A DNA stretch of 64,000 nucleotides from Candidatus Aminicenantota bacterium (GTDB lineage: Bacteria > Acidobacteriota > Aminicenantia > Aminicenantales > UBA4085): positions 23,670 through 87,669 of the forward strand of contig JAPKZG010000051.1 of assembly GCA_026393895.1 (NCBI GenBank), read 5' to 3'. The notes below the pieces were generated by a model, which saw only the letters and a program-made list of their open reading frames with translations, was not told the origin of the DNA and made no database searches. A program made the translations under genes and the position numbers. Shown here one piece after another: positions 7,476 to 14,897 of this stretch; the stretch's first letter is position 1, and each line of letters begins with the position of its first letter.

Positions 7476-8174
7476 ATGGCAACTAGAAAAAGTATCAGGC
7501 TGTGTCTATTAGCTGCATTCTTAGCCATTATCAGTGGCCTGGTATTTGGGGTTAGTTCAGCTCTCGCGCAAGACAATGCTTTTCAAGCTGCGGCTCAGGG
7601 TCTAAAGCTTTTTTTGAATGCCATCCCCGAAGGGCGGGAGCCCGCGCTAGGCTTCGGAGACCGTGCTGAATTCGACCTAGCATACCTCGGAAATCCCTAT
7701 GAAATGTACACGATTCATCCGGACCGCTTGGCTTCCGCTGAAGGTTCAGGAGACAAGATTATCTTGTCTCTTAAACAATTCCGCTTTCCCATCCTTTGTA
7801 ATGGAAAGATCCGCGCCCTGTTAAATGTTGCTGAAGTCAATAGCGAGATGGAAGCTGTTGGAATAGGAGCAGCGAATCTAGCATCGGCTATTGAACGGAT
7901 AGAAAACAGTATCCCGTCTTCCGGCGGGTTTTCACGGAGAATATTGCTTCGTCTTTATCAATTAAGGATAGACTTTATCGGATATTTTCAAGAGGGACAG
8001 AGTCTTGAGAAAGGACTCTTTATCCCGCTCCCGTCCGCTTTGGCGCTCATCGGTGCTGAACCTGAGGAGATTATCTTCTACTCCTATCCCCAGATGCTCA
8101 ATCTTGTCCGGGGAAAATTCGCAGAGCTGCCGGAAAGCCTCAAGGGCGATTATAAAAATGGAGAAGAAAGATGA
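7476..8174 (+). CDS. Secreted protein of unknown function, coupled to a cysteine peptidase
   Basis: A 232-residue protein with a signal peptide ending near SALAQ. I do not recognise a family. The mature part is mixed alpha/beta with a single Cys (ILCNG). The start is the ATG at 7476, preceded by GAAGGGGGAAGA; an ATG 18 bases upstream lacks a ribosome-binding site. Its stop overlaps the start of the next gene (ATGA), so the two are translationally coupled. A role as chaperone, inhibitor or propeptide of that peptidase is possible but only inferred from position. Confidence 0.75.
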   Translation: MATRKSIRLCLLAAFLAIISGLVFGVSSALAQDNAFQAAAQGLKLFLNAIPEGREPALGFGDRAEFDLAYLGNPYEMYTIHPDRLASAEGSGDKIILSLKQFRFPILCNGKIRALLNVAEVNSEMEAVGIGAANLASAIERIENSIPSSGGFSRRILLRLYQLRIDFIGYFQEGQSLEKGLFIPLPSALALIGAEPEEIIFYSYPQMLNLVRGKFAELPESLKGDYKNGEER

Positions 8175-9490
8175 GTCCCCGACGAGGAAATCGGACCTTC
8201 TCCCTCGGGTTTTTTTTATTCGCGCTTTTTATCTCGGTAATGGCAAACGCCGGGGTGCTGCCTGTTTCCCTTGTCGCGCAAGAACAGAATCAGTGGTGCT
8301 GGGCTGCGACAACCAAGTGTATTATCAACTATTATGGATTTGGCGTAAGCCAGTGCCAAATTGCTGAATTTACTCGAACGCATGCAGATTGGCATGACTT
8401 TGGCTCAGTAAACTGTTGCACAAATGCAAACCAGGGCTGCAACTATTGGAATTATCTATATTCAAGCGGGGGGTCCGTCCAAGACATTTTAGCCAATTGG
8501 AGCCTCACGAGTCAGATATATGACCGGGAACTATACCTGAGCGAGATTTCAACGGCCATAAACGACAAACGGCCATTTCTTATGCGTTGGGGCTGGACCT
8601 CTGGTGGCGGTCACTTCCTCGTCGGCCATGGGCTCCAAGGAGACAATGTTTATTACATGGATCCCTGGCCGGGCGAGGGCTTCCAGATTGGTTCCTATAC
8701 ATCGGTCGTCAGTGGATCAGATCATACTTGGACCCATACCGCAGTTGTTACGACTCCATTTTTAGAAGATGAGTATTACTTGACTATTGAATCAACGGAA
8801 GGTGGAACGACCGATCCCTTGCCGGGGACTTATTCTTATCCCCTCAACACCGATGTCCAGGTCACCGCGATTCCGAACCAAAACACGTCGTTCACCGGAT
8901 GGACCGGCGACGCATCGGGAACGGCCAATCCGATCTCCGTGACGATGGGCCGGGACAAGACCATCAAAGCCAATTTCCGCGTTTATCGCAAGCTGACTAT
9001 CCAGCCGAGCGCCTGGGGCACGACGACTCCCGCCGCCGGAGTCCATTTTTATCCCCTCAACATCGATGTCCAGGTCACCGCGATTCCCGCTCAATACGCG
9101 ACGTTTGTCAACTGGACCGGCGACGCGTCGGGAACGGACAACCCGGTCACCGTGAAAATGACTCGGGATAAGACCATCAAAGCCGATATCCGCTATATCT
9201 TTCCTCCGACGAACTTGACCGGAAGCAAGGATTTGAATCGATCGTTCTCCCAGGCGGAATACATCGACACTCTGTCCTGGCAGGCCAACTCCAATAACGC
9301 GGCTTTAACTATAGCCAAATACAAGATTTACACGGTTTCCGGCTCGACCTACACGCTGTTGACGGAAGTGAACGCCGATCAAAGCCAATATTCCCGCCGC
9401 AACGCGGGCTCAGGCGCCAACCAATACGCGATCACCGCGGTCACGAGCGGCGGCCGGGAAGGCGCCCCAGCCCTGGTGACGGTTCAGTAA
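8171..9490 (+). CDS. Secreted papain-like cysteine peptidase with InlB-type repeats
   Basis: A 439-residue secreted protein. After a signal segment (about residues 10-28) comes a papain-like domain of the AvrRpt2/C39-like type: oxyanion Gln near Q37-Q40, catalytic C43 in QWCWAAT, H148 in GGGHFLVGH and D164 in YMDPW. Two extra Cys pairs suggest disulfides in an exported domain. Two InlB B-repeat-like modules of about 70 residues follow (GWTGDASGTANPISV and NWTGDASGTDNPVTV). A C-terminal domain of about 95 residues resembles a fibronectin-type fold. The last 166 residues are nearly identical to the end of the C10 peptidase at 9752-11500, although the catalytic domains are unrelated. Likely exported, and perhaps surface-attached through the repeats. 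Confidence 0.82.
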   Translation: MSPRRGNRTFSLGFFLFALFISVMANAGVLPVSLVAQEQNQWCWAATTKCIINYYGFGVSQCQIAEFTRTHADWHDFGSVNCCTNANQGCNYWNYLYSSGGSVQDILANWSLTSQIYDRELYLSEISTAINDKRPFLMRWGWTSGGGHFLVGHGLQGDNVYYMDPWPGEGFQIGSYTSVVSGSDHTWTHTAVVTTPFLEDEYYLTIESTEGGTTDPLPGTYSYPLNTDVQVTAIPNQNTSFTGWTGDASGTANPISVTMGRDKTIKANFRVYRKLTIQPSAWGTTTPAAGVHFYPLNIDVQVTAIPAQYATFVNWTGDASGTDNPVTVKMTRDKTIKADIRYIFPPTNLTGSKDLNRSFSQAEYIDTLSWQANSNNAALTIAKYKIYTVSGSTYTLLTEVNADQSQYSRRNAGSGANQYAITAVTSGGREGAPALVTVQ

Positions 9491-9497
9491 AAGGAGC
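8990..9497 (+). repeat. 508-bp C-terminal cassette, copy 1
   Basis: Aligns without any indel to 11000-11507, with about 30 differences by my manual count (roughly 94 percent identity). It starts at KLTIQPSAWG and ends seven bases past the stop codon, at AAGGAGC. It encodes one InlB-type repeat and the terminal Fn3-like domain. Confidence 0.85.
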
Positions 9498-9500
9498 GGG

Positions 9501-9540
9501 GCGGGCTGACCTTGGGGGCAGGGCTGGGGTCCGCTTCTGA
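9501..9540 (+). pseudogene. Remnant of the SH3/outer-membrane protein 3' end
   Basis: GCGGGCTGACCTTGGGGGC and the following bases match 12332-12372, the last codons of the SH3/beta-barrel gene. The rest of the gene is missing; similarity jumps here directly from the end of the 508-bp cassette. Confidence 0.65.
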
Positions 9541-9543
9541 TGA

Positions 9544-9615
9544 TTACTTTTTATATAGAATTTTTCCTCCGACCATCGTCCAGGCGATCTCAGCGATGGA
9601 AATATCGCCCCATTC
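9544..9615 (-). pseudogene. Remnant of the amidohydrolase 3' end
   Basis: The minus strand encodes GDISIAEIAWTMVGGKILYKK and a stop. This is nearly the C-terminus of the amidohydrolase at 12391-14118 (GDIPSAEIAWTIVGGKVLYKKK). Similarity ends upstream, so only about 24 codons survive. With the remnant beside it, this shows that a peptidase-OMP-amidohydrolase block was once duplicated in tandem and then collapsed. Confidence 0.7.
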
Positions 9616-9751
9616 TTCTTGACTTAACCGATTTCCGAGAATATATTTTCGACACATGGGATATATCGGATCGAAGCCCTTTGCGGCTGGGGTCAATTCT
9701 TGCTTCGGAAAGACTTCGAGGTGTTTCCATGTATCAAAGGAGGAGGAACAA

Positions 9752-11500
9752 ATGAACTTAAACAAAACAAAGTCGCTTGTCTCGTTCCCGCTCGTGGCCG
9801 TCGCGCTTGCGGCGGCGCTGGTTTTACTTTTTGCCGTGGGAACGCTCGAAGCGCGGCTGGTGGGACAGACCGAAGCCTGGACGGCGGCCGCCCGCCTTTT
9901 AGAAATCGAAAACGGCCGGCCGGACCTTCGTCTGACGCAAGGTGCGTTCGAACTGGATTGGGTCGAACCGCTGCTTTATCACAACAGGCCGGTCGCGTAC
10001 CTAATCCGCCTCAAGCCGCAGGGATTCATGATCCTGTCCGATATCACCGAAGTCTCCCCGCAGGTCTTCGTCTCCTACGAAGGAGATCCGGAGCAATTGA
10101 CCCGTCATCCTTTTCTCATACAAATTCTGAACCGCCTCGAATACAACAAGGTCCATTTGAGCTATCTTGCGGCGGACGTTCCGGAAGATATCGGGCCGGA
10201 GGCCGGGGAAGTTCCTGATCCCGTCCAGGTGAAACGAAACGAATATCGCTGGTCGGAACTGGCGGGCGAGGGCATTTCGGATGCGGACCGCGTCGCGGAG
10301 TCTCAGGCAGCGGCGGCCGTGGGGCCCCTTCTCACGTCAAAATGGAATCAGGATACGCCTTTTTGGAACAACACGCCCACCGTGGGGGGGCAACATACCT
10401 ATACCGGTTGTTCGGCCACGGCTATGGCCCAGGTCATGTATTACTGGAAATATCCGTTACGGGGCCAAGGGAGCCACTCCTATCAGTGGAACGGCACGAC
10501 GCTCAGCGCAAATTTCAATCATGAATACTTGTGGACCCAGATGCTCGCCTCCTATTCAGGCGATTACACCGCCGCGCAGGCCGCCGCCGTGGCCCGGCTC
10601 ATGTCGGACGTCGGCATTTCCATCGACATGAATTACGGTGTGGACGCCTCGGGATCTGTGCCCAACGCCAACGACGCGTTCACGGCCTTCTTCAAGTACA
10701 GCTCGGACGCCCATTGGGTGGAACGCGCCGACGCCGGAAGTTGGGCCGCTTGGTTCAATATCATCAGACAGCAAATGGACGTCTACCGACCGGTGGTCCT
10801 GGCCGTTTTCAAGCCGGACAGCGGTCATGCCGTCGTCGCGGACGGCTACCGGACCTCGCCGTCCAACCAAGTCCATATCAACATGGGCTGGGGAGGCTAT
10901 GCCGACAACTATTATTCCGTGGACAACATCTACGAATACGGCGATACCCAAAAGGATTACGCCGTGGTCGGCATCCATCCACCGGTGCAGGTCAATTCGA
11001 AGCTAACCATCCAGCCGAGCGCCTGGGGCACGACGACTCCAACCGCCGGAGTCCATTATTATCCCCTCAACACCGATGTCCAGGTCACCGCGTTTCCCGC
11101 TCAATACGCGACGTTTGTCAACTGGACGGGCGACGCGTCAGGAACGGACAATCCGGTCACCGTGAAAATGACTCGGGATAAGACCATCAAAGCCGATATC
11201 CGCTATATCTCCCCTCCGTCGAACTTGACCGGAAGCAAGGATTTGAATCGATCGTTCTCCCAGGCGGAATACATCGACACTCTGTCCTGGCAGGCCAACA
11301 CCTCCAACGAGGGTTTGAGTATCGCCACCTACAAGATTTACACGGTTTCCGGCTCGACCTACACGCTATTGACGGAAGTGAATGCCGATCAAAGCCAATA
11401 TTCCCGCCGCAACGCGGGCTCAAGCGCCAACCAATACGCGATCACCGCGGTCACGAGCGGCGGCCGGGAAGGCGCCCCGGCCCTGGTGACGATTCAGTAA
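9752..11500 (+). CDS. Secreted C10 (streptopain-like) cysteine peptidase with InlB-type repeat
   Basis: A 582-residue exported peptidase. It has an N-terminal membrane/signal segment (about 10-30) and a propeptide of roughly 170 residues, as in streptopain zymogens. The C10 catalytic domain has C220 in TGCSATAMAQ and H359 in SGHAVVADGY, followed by the NMGWGG motif. One InlB B-repeat and the Fn3-like terminal domain follow; these are shared almost exactly with the peptidase at 8171-9490. The start is the ATG at 9752, behind AGGAGGAACAA; a longer frame upstream has no ribosome-binding site. The SH3/outer-membrane protein follows after 11 bases and is probably in the same transcript. Likely extracellular protein degradation. 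Confidence 0.88.
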   Translation: MNLNKTKSLVSFPLVAVALAAALVLLFAVGTLEARLVGQTEAWTAAARLLEIENGRPDLRLTQGAFELDWVEPLLYHNRPVAYLIRLKPQGFMILSDITEVSPQVFVSYEGDPEQLTRHPFLIQILNRLEYNKVHLSYLAADVPEDIGPEAGEVPDPVQVKRNEYRWSELAGEGISDADRVAESQAAAAVGPLLTSKWNQDTPFWNNTPTVGGQHTYTGCSATAMAQVMYYWKYPLRGQGSHSYQWNGTTLSANFNHEYLWTQMLASYSGDYTAAQAAAVARLMSDVGISIDMNYGVDASGSVPNANDAFTAFFKYSSDAHWVERADAGSWAAWFNIIRQQMDVYRPVVLAVFKPDSGHAVVADGYRTSPSNQVHINMGWGGYADNYYSVDNIYEYGDTQKDYAVVGIHPPVQVNSKLTIQPSAWGTTTPTAGVHYYPLNTDVQVTAFPAQYATFVNWTGDASGTDNPVTVKMTRDKTIKADIRYISPPSNLTGSKDLNRSFSQAEYIDTLSWQANTSNEGLSIATYKIYTVSGSTYTLLTEVNADQSQYSRRNAGSSANQYAITAVTSGGREGAPALVTIQ

Positions 11501-11507
11501 AAGGAGC
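11000..11507 (+). repeat. 508-bp C-terminal cassette, copy 2
   Basis: Second copy of the cassette described at 8990-9497. Here the AAGGAGC after the stop serves as the ribosome-binding site of the next gene, so this copy probably keeps the ancestral arrangement. Confidence 0.85.
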
Positions 11508-11511
11508 AGCC

Positions 11512-12372
11512 ATGTTCAAGAAAATTTTCCCCCTCGTTATTCTCGTAGCGGTTTCGATCGTCCTCGTTCTTCCCGCCGGTCTCTCCGCCGACGATGCCCT
11601 GAAGATCCGGGTCACGGCCGCCACGGCCAACATCCGGCAATCAGGATTCCTGTCCGCTCCGGTCGTCGGAAGCGCCCAGAAAGGCCAGATCTTCGCGGTC
11701 GTCGAAAAGTCCGGCGAATGGTACTTGATCCAGCTGGCGGACGGAACGCCGGGATTTATCCATTCGTCCGTTGTCGAGGAAATGGTCGAAGGCGAAACGG
11801 CGCCCGTTTCGCAACCGGCCGTCTCGACGCCTCCCCAGACCTCAGCACCGGAACCCGTCGTCAGAGAGACGGCCGCCCGGAGTGATACCTTTTCGATGTT
11901 TTTGGCCCGGGTCGGTTATTTCCTCGCCTCGGATTCGGCCTACACGGAAGTGTATGAAAACGGACTCGTCTTCGGCGGGGAACTACGCGTCGGCGGCGAA
12001 AACCTCGCCGGCTGGCTGGAGGGAAATTACCGGTCGGCAACGGGAAAGCTGACCTACACCAAGGAAGAGACCAAGATGAGCGTCCTGGGAATCGAAGGCG
12101 GCGCCCTCTACCGGTTCATGGCCGGGACGATCTCCCCCTACCTCGGGGCCGGTCTCGGGTACTACATGTTCAATGAGAAGAACACGCCGATCGGCGAAGC
12201 GAAACAGAGCAAGCTCGGATTCTGCGGCGTCGGCGGGGTCGCGGTGGTCGTCGGCGGGAGCATCGTCTTGGACGCCCGGGTGAAGTACAGCACCTGCAGC
12301 ATGAAACCGGCCGATTTCGACATCAACATCGGCGGGCTGACCTTGGGGGCCGGCCTCGGGATCCGGTTCTAA
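11512..12372 (+). CDS. Secreted SH3-domain protein with outer-membrane beta-barrel domain
   Basis: A 286-residue protein: signal peptide (to about LSADD), a bacterial SH3 domain at about residues 24-85 (VTAATANIRQSGFLSAPVVGS to GFIHSSVVEEM), a Pro/Thr-rich linker, then a Gly/aromatic-rich C-terminal half ending in GAGLGIRF. The terminal Phe and alternating pattern indicate an OmpW/OmpX-like small beta-barrel. The SH3 part probably binds peptidoglycan, anchoring the barrel. The ribosome-binding site AAGGAGCAGCC comes from the tail of the preceding cassette. Function beyond envelope structure is unknown. Confidence 0.8.
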   Translation: MFKKIFPLVILVAVSIVLVLPAGLSADDALKIRVTAATANIRQSGFLSAPVVGSAQKGQIFAVVEKSGEWYLIQLADGTPGFIHSSVVEEMVEGETAPVSQPAVSTPPQTSAPEPVVRETAARSDTFSMFLARVGYFLASDSAYTEVYENGLVFGGELRVGGENLAGWLEGNYRSATGKLTYTKEETKMSVLGIEGGALYRFMAGTISPYLGAGLGYYMFNEKNTPIGEAKQSKLGFCGVGGVAVVVGGSIVLDARVKYSTCSMKPADFDINIGGLTLGAGLGIRF

Positions 12373-12390
12373 TCGCTGCCCGCAAGCGTC

Positions 12391-14118
12391 CTACTTCTTC
12401 TTGTAAAGGACCTTTCCGCCGACGATCGTCCAAGCGATCTCGGCGGAGGGAATATCGCCCTCGGGACACGTCATGATGTCCCTGGTGAAGACCGTCACGT
12501 CGGCCAGCTTGCCGACCGAAAGCGACCCCTTGATCTTTTCCTCGAAGGCCGCGTAGGCTCCGTTGATCGTATAGGACCGGAGCGCTTCCTCGCGGGTCAT
12601 TTTTTGGACGGGGAAGAACACTTCGCCGTTCTTCATTTTCCGCGTCACCGCGGCATAGAAGCCGGGGATCGCGTCCACTGCCTCGACCGGCGAGTCCGTC
12701 CCGTTGGACACCGTCGCGCCGGCATCGATCAACGACCGCCAGGCGTAGGCCCCTTCCCCGGCGCGTTTCGGCCCCAGCCGTTTGGGAACCCACGGCCCGT
12801 CCGAGGTGCAATGGACGGCCTGCATCGAAGCAATAACCCCCAGTTTGCCGAACCGCGGGATATCGGCCGGATGGAGATGCTGGGCGTGTTCGATCCGCCA
12901 GCGAAGGTCGGTCTTGTCCGGATGGGCCCGAAAGGCCTCCTCATAAACGTCGAGCGTCTCCCGGTTGGCCCGATCGCCGATGGCGTGGGTAGCCACCTGA
13001 AAACCGTTTTCAATCGCCACCCGGGCCGTTTCTTTCATGTTCGCGATCGTTTCCGTATTCAACCCGGTCGACAAAGGCAGGTCTTCGTACGGTTCGAGAA
13101 GCCAGGCGCCGCGCGACCCCAGGGCGCCGTCGATGACGCGTTTGATCGTGTGGACGCGCAGATGATCGGAGCCGTAACCGACGATTTTCCAGGCGGCGGC
13201 GTTGGCCGCGATTCTCCGGGTGCTCTCGTCCAGCATGACATTGAGCCTCACGCCGAGGCGGCCCTCATCGATGATCCGCTTGTAAAGTTCCACCGTGGTC
13301 CAATCGACGCCCGCGTCGGTGACGCTGGTCAGGCCCTTGGAAAGACATTCCTTGTCCGCAATTTCGACGATTTTGCGGTTTTCGGCCTCCTGCTCCTCCG
13401 CCGTCCGGGTCGCCCGGGACCGGGCCGTTCCCCAGGCGACGAGTCTCTGGGCGGTTTCGAGAAAAGCCCCGGTCGGCCGGCCCTGGGAATCCTTGATGAT
13501 TTCACCGCCGGGCGGATTCGGCGTTTGGGCGGTGATTCTGGAAAGTTCCATCGCCCGGGCGTTGGCCAAGCAGGAATGACCGCTGGCGTGAGTCAGAATG
13601 ACGGGATTGCCGGGAGACACCCGGCTCAAAACGTCGTGAACGGGCATCCCGCCGACGTTGGGTTCGGGGACCCGGTTCCATTTCTCCTGGTGCCAGCCGC
13701 GGCCGGTGACAAGAGTTCCCGGGACCGCGTTTTTCACCGCTTCGGCGACCCGGACCACGATCTCGTCCCAATTTTTTGCGGTCGTTAAATCGAGCGAAAA
13801 TTTGGATTCGCCCACGCCCATGAAATGGAGGTGGGAGTCGATCCAGCCGGGCGTGGCCAGACGGCCCTGGAGGTCCACGACCTCGGTCTCCGGTCCGACA
13901 TACCGGGAGACATCCTCGACGGCGCCGACGGCCACGATCCTGTCGCCTCGGGCGGCCAGCGCCTCGGCCGTGGGGACGTCCGGGTCCAGGGTAATGAATT
14001 TACCGTTGGTCAGGACAAGCGTAGCCGGTTCGGTTTGAGAAGCGCCGAAGGAACCAAGACCGACCAACCCGGCGATGACGGCACCGACGATGAGCCAAAT
14101 GATTAATTTTTTCGACAT
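12391..14118 (-). CDS. Amidohydrolase family protein (YtcJ-like), exported or membrane-anchored
   Basis: A 575-residue metal-dependent hydrolase of the Amidohydro_3 type. An N-terminal hydrophobic helix (LIIWLIVGAVIAGLVGLGSF) implies membrane anchoring or export. Metal-site motifs are present: HLH in WIDSHLHFMG, H in HAIGDRAN, H in IEHAQHLHP and D in NGTDSPVE. The family acts on C-N bonds of amides or cyclic amides; the substrate cannot be told. It converges on the SH3/OMP gene with an 18-base gap. A fragment of its 3' end exists at 9544-9615. Confidence 0.87.
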   Translation of the reverse strand: MSKKLIIWLIVGAVIAGLVGLGSFGASQTEPATLVLTNGKFITLDPDVPTAEALAARGDRIVAVGAVEDVSRYVGPETEVVDLQGRLATPGWIDSHLHFMGVGESKFSLDLTTAKNWDEIVVRVAEAVKNAVPGTLVTGRGWHQEKWNRVPEPNVGGMPVHDVLSRVSPGNPVILTHASGHSCLANARAMELSRITAQTPNPPGGEIIKDSQGRPTGAFLETAQRLVAWGTARSRATRTAEEQEAENRKIVEIADKECLSKGLTSVTDAGVDWTTVELYKRIIDEGRLGVRLNVMLDESTRRIAANAAAWKIVGYGSDHLRVHTIKRVIDGALGSRGAWLLEPYEDLPLSTGLNTETIANMKETARVAIENGFQVATHAIGDRANRETLDVYEEAFRAHPDKTDLRWRIEHAQHLHPADIPRFGKLGVIASMQAVHCTSDGPWVPKRLGPKRAGEGAYAWRSLIDAGATVSNGTDSPVEAVDAIPGFYAAVTRKMKNGEVFFPVQKMTREEALRSYTINGAYAAFEEKIKGSLSVGKLADVTVFTRDIMTCPEGDIPSAEIAWTIVGGKVLYKKK

Positions 14119-14228
14119 GGACCCATTCCTCCGTGAAAATCCCTATCCTTTTAAAACAATTGCCCGTCGGATGCAAGACGGGGAAAAACCTGTTATCATG
14201 GGACGTCCGTCCGGAGGCCCGACTGCCG

Positions 14229-14889
14229 ATGTTTGAATTTCACGTCTCCCGCCGCGCCCGAGATGCCTACGATTTCGACGGATCGTTTACGCCCTGGGCC
14301 TTCTTGAAGAGTACCGGCATGCGATCGTTCACGCCTACCGGAAGCAGGTCAACCCCCATGTCCTTAGGGACGCCCTCCAGGACCTTTCCGGACGCCGGAT
14401 CGATCCGGAAACCGTTGGGGGGACGCTCAGCCGCTTCCTCCATGATTTTCCGCCCACGGCCGTCTACAATAACCTCGTCTCCATAAAAGATTATCTGGAT
14501 TCCTCGATGATCCCGCCGCCGCGGGAAGCGGCCCTCGAGGAAATGTTGATGCTCCGTTTGACCAACCTCAATCAGGCCGCCGATCCGCTTAAGGAATTGT
14601 TCGACGACGCGCCGCTGTCCCGGGAAACGGCGTACCTGAAAATCATCTCGGGATTGCGCGGGTTCTTCGATACCCAGCCCGCGTTCGGGCCCGAACAGCA
14701 GAATTTGATCGACCTTCTGATCGCGCCCGTCGTGGCATCGCCGCACTCCCTTAAAGGCCAGCTCGAATTCATCCTCACCCGCTGGGGCGCGATCCTGGGC
14801 AAAACCTTTCCCCGCATACTCGTGCGGCGCCCCCGGGTCCGCGGGTTCCCGGCCGCTCGAACCGGAACCCGAAAACTTCAGCCGTGACC
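14229..14889 (+). pseudogene. Disrupted 5' part of the GH13 gene
   Basis: The ATG at 14229 begins MFEFHVSRRARDAYDFDGS, which looks like a true N-terminus. Near 14282 the coding frame jumps to frame 2 (VYALGLLEEYRHAIVHAYRKQ), so bases are missing; from family length I infer about 50 codons are gone. Frame 2 continues to 14889 with good coding character (EMLMLRLTNLNQAADPLKELFDD). Near 14828-14834, at a run of five C, the frame shifts back to the one used by 14898-17690 (RPLEPEPENFSRDLDW then MPHLV). The second shift could be one extra C and may be a sequencing error; the first is a real deletion or a misassembly. Confidence 0.6.
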
Positions 14890-14897
14890 TCGATTGG

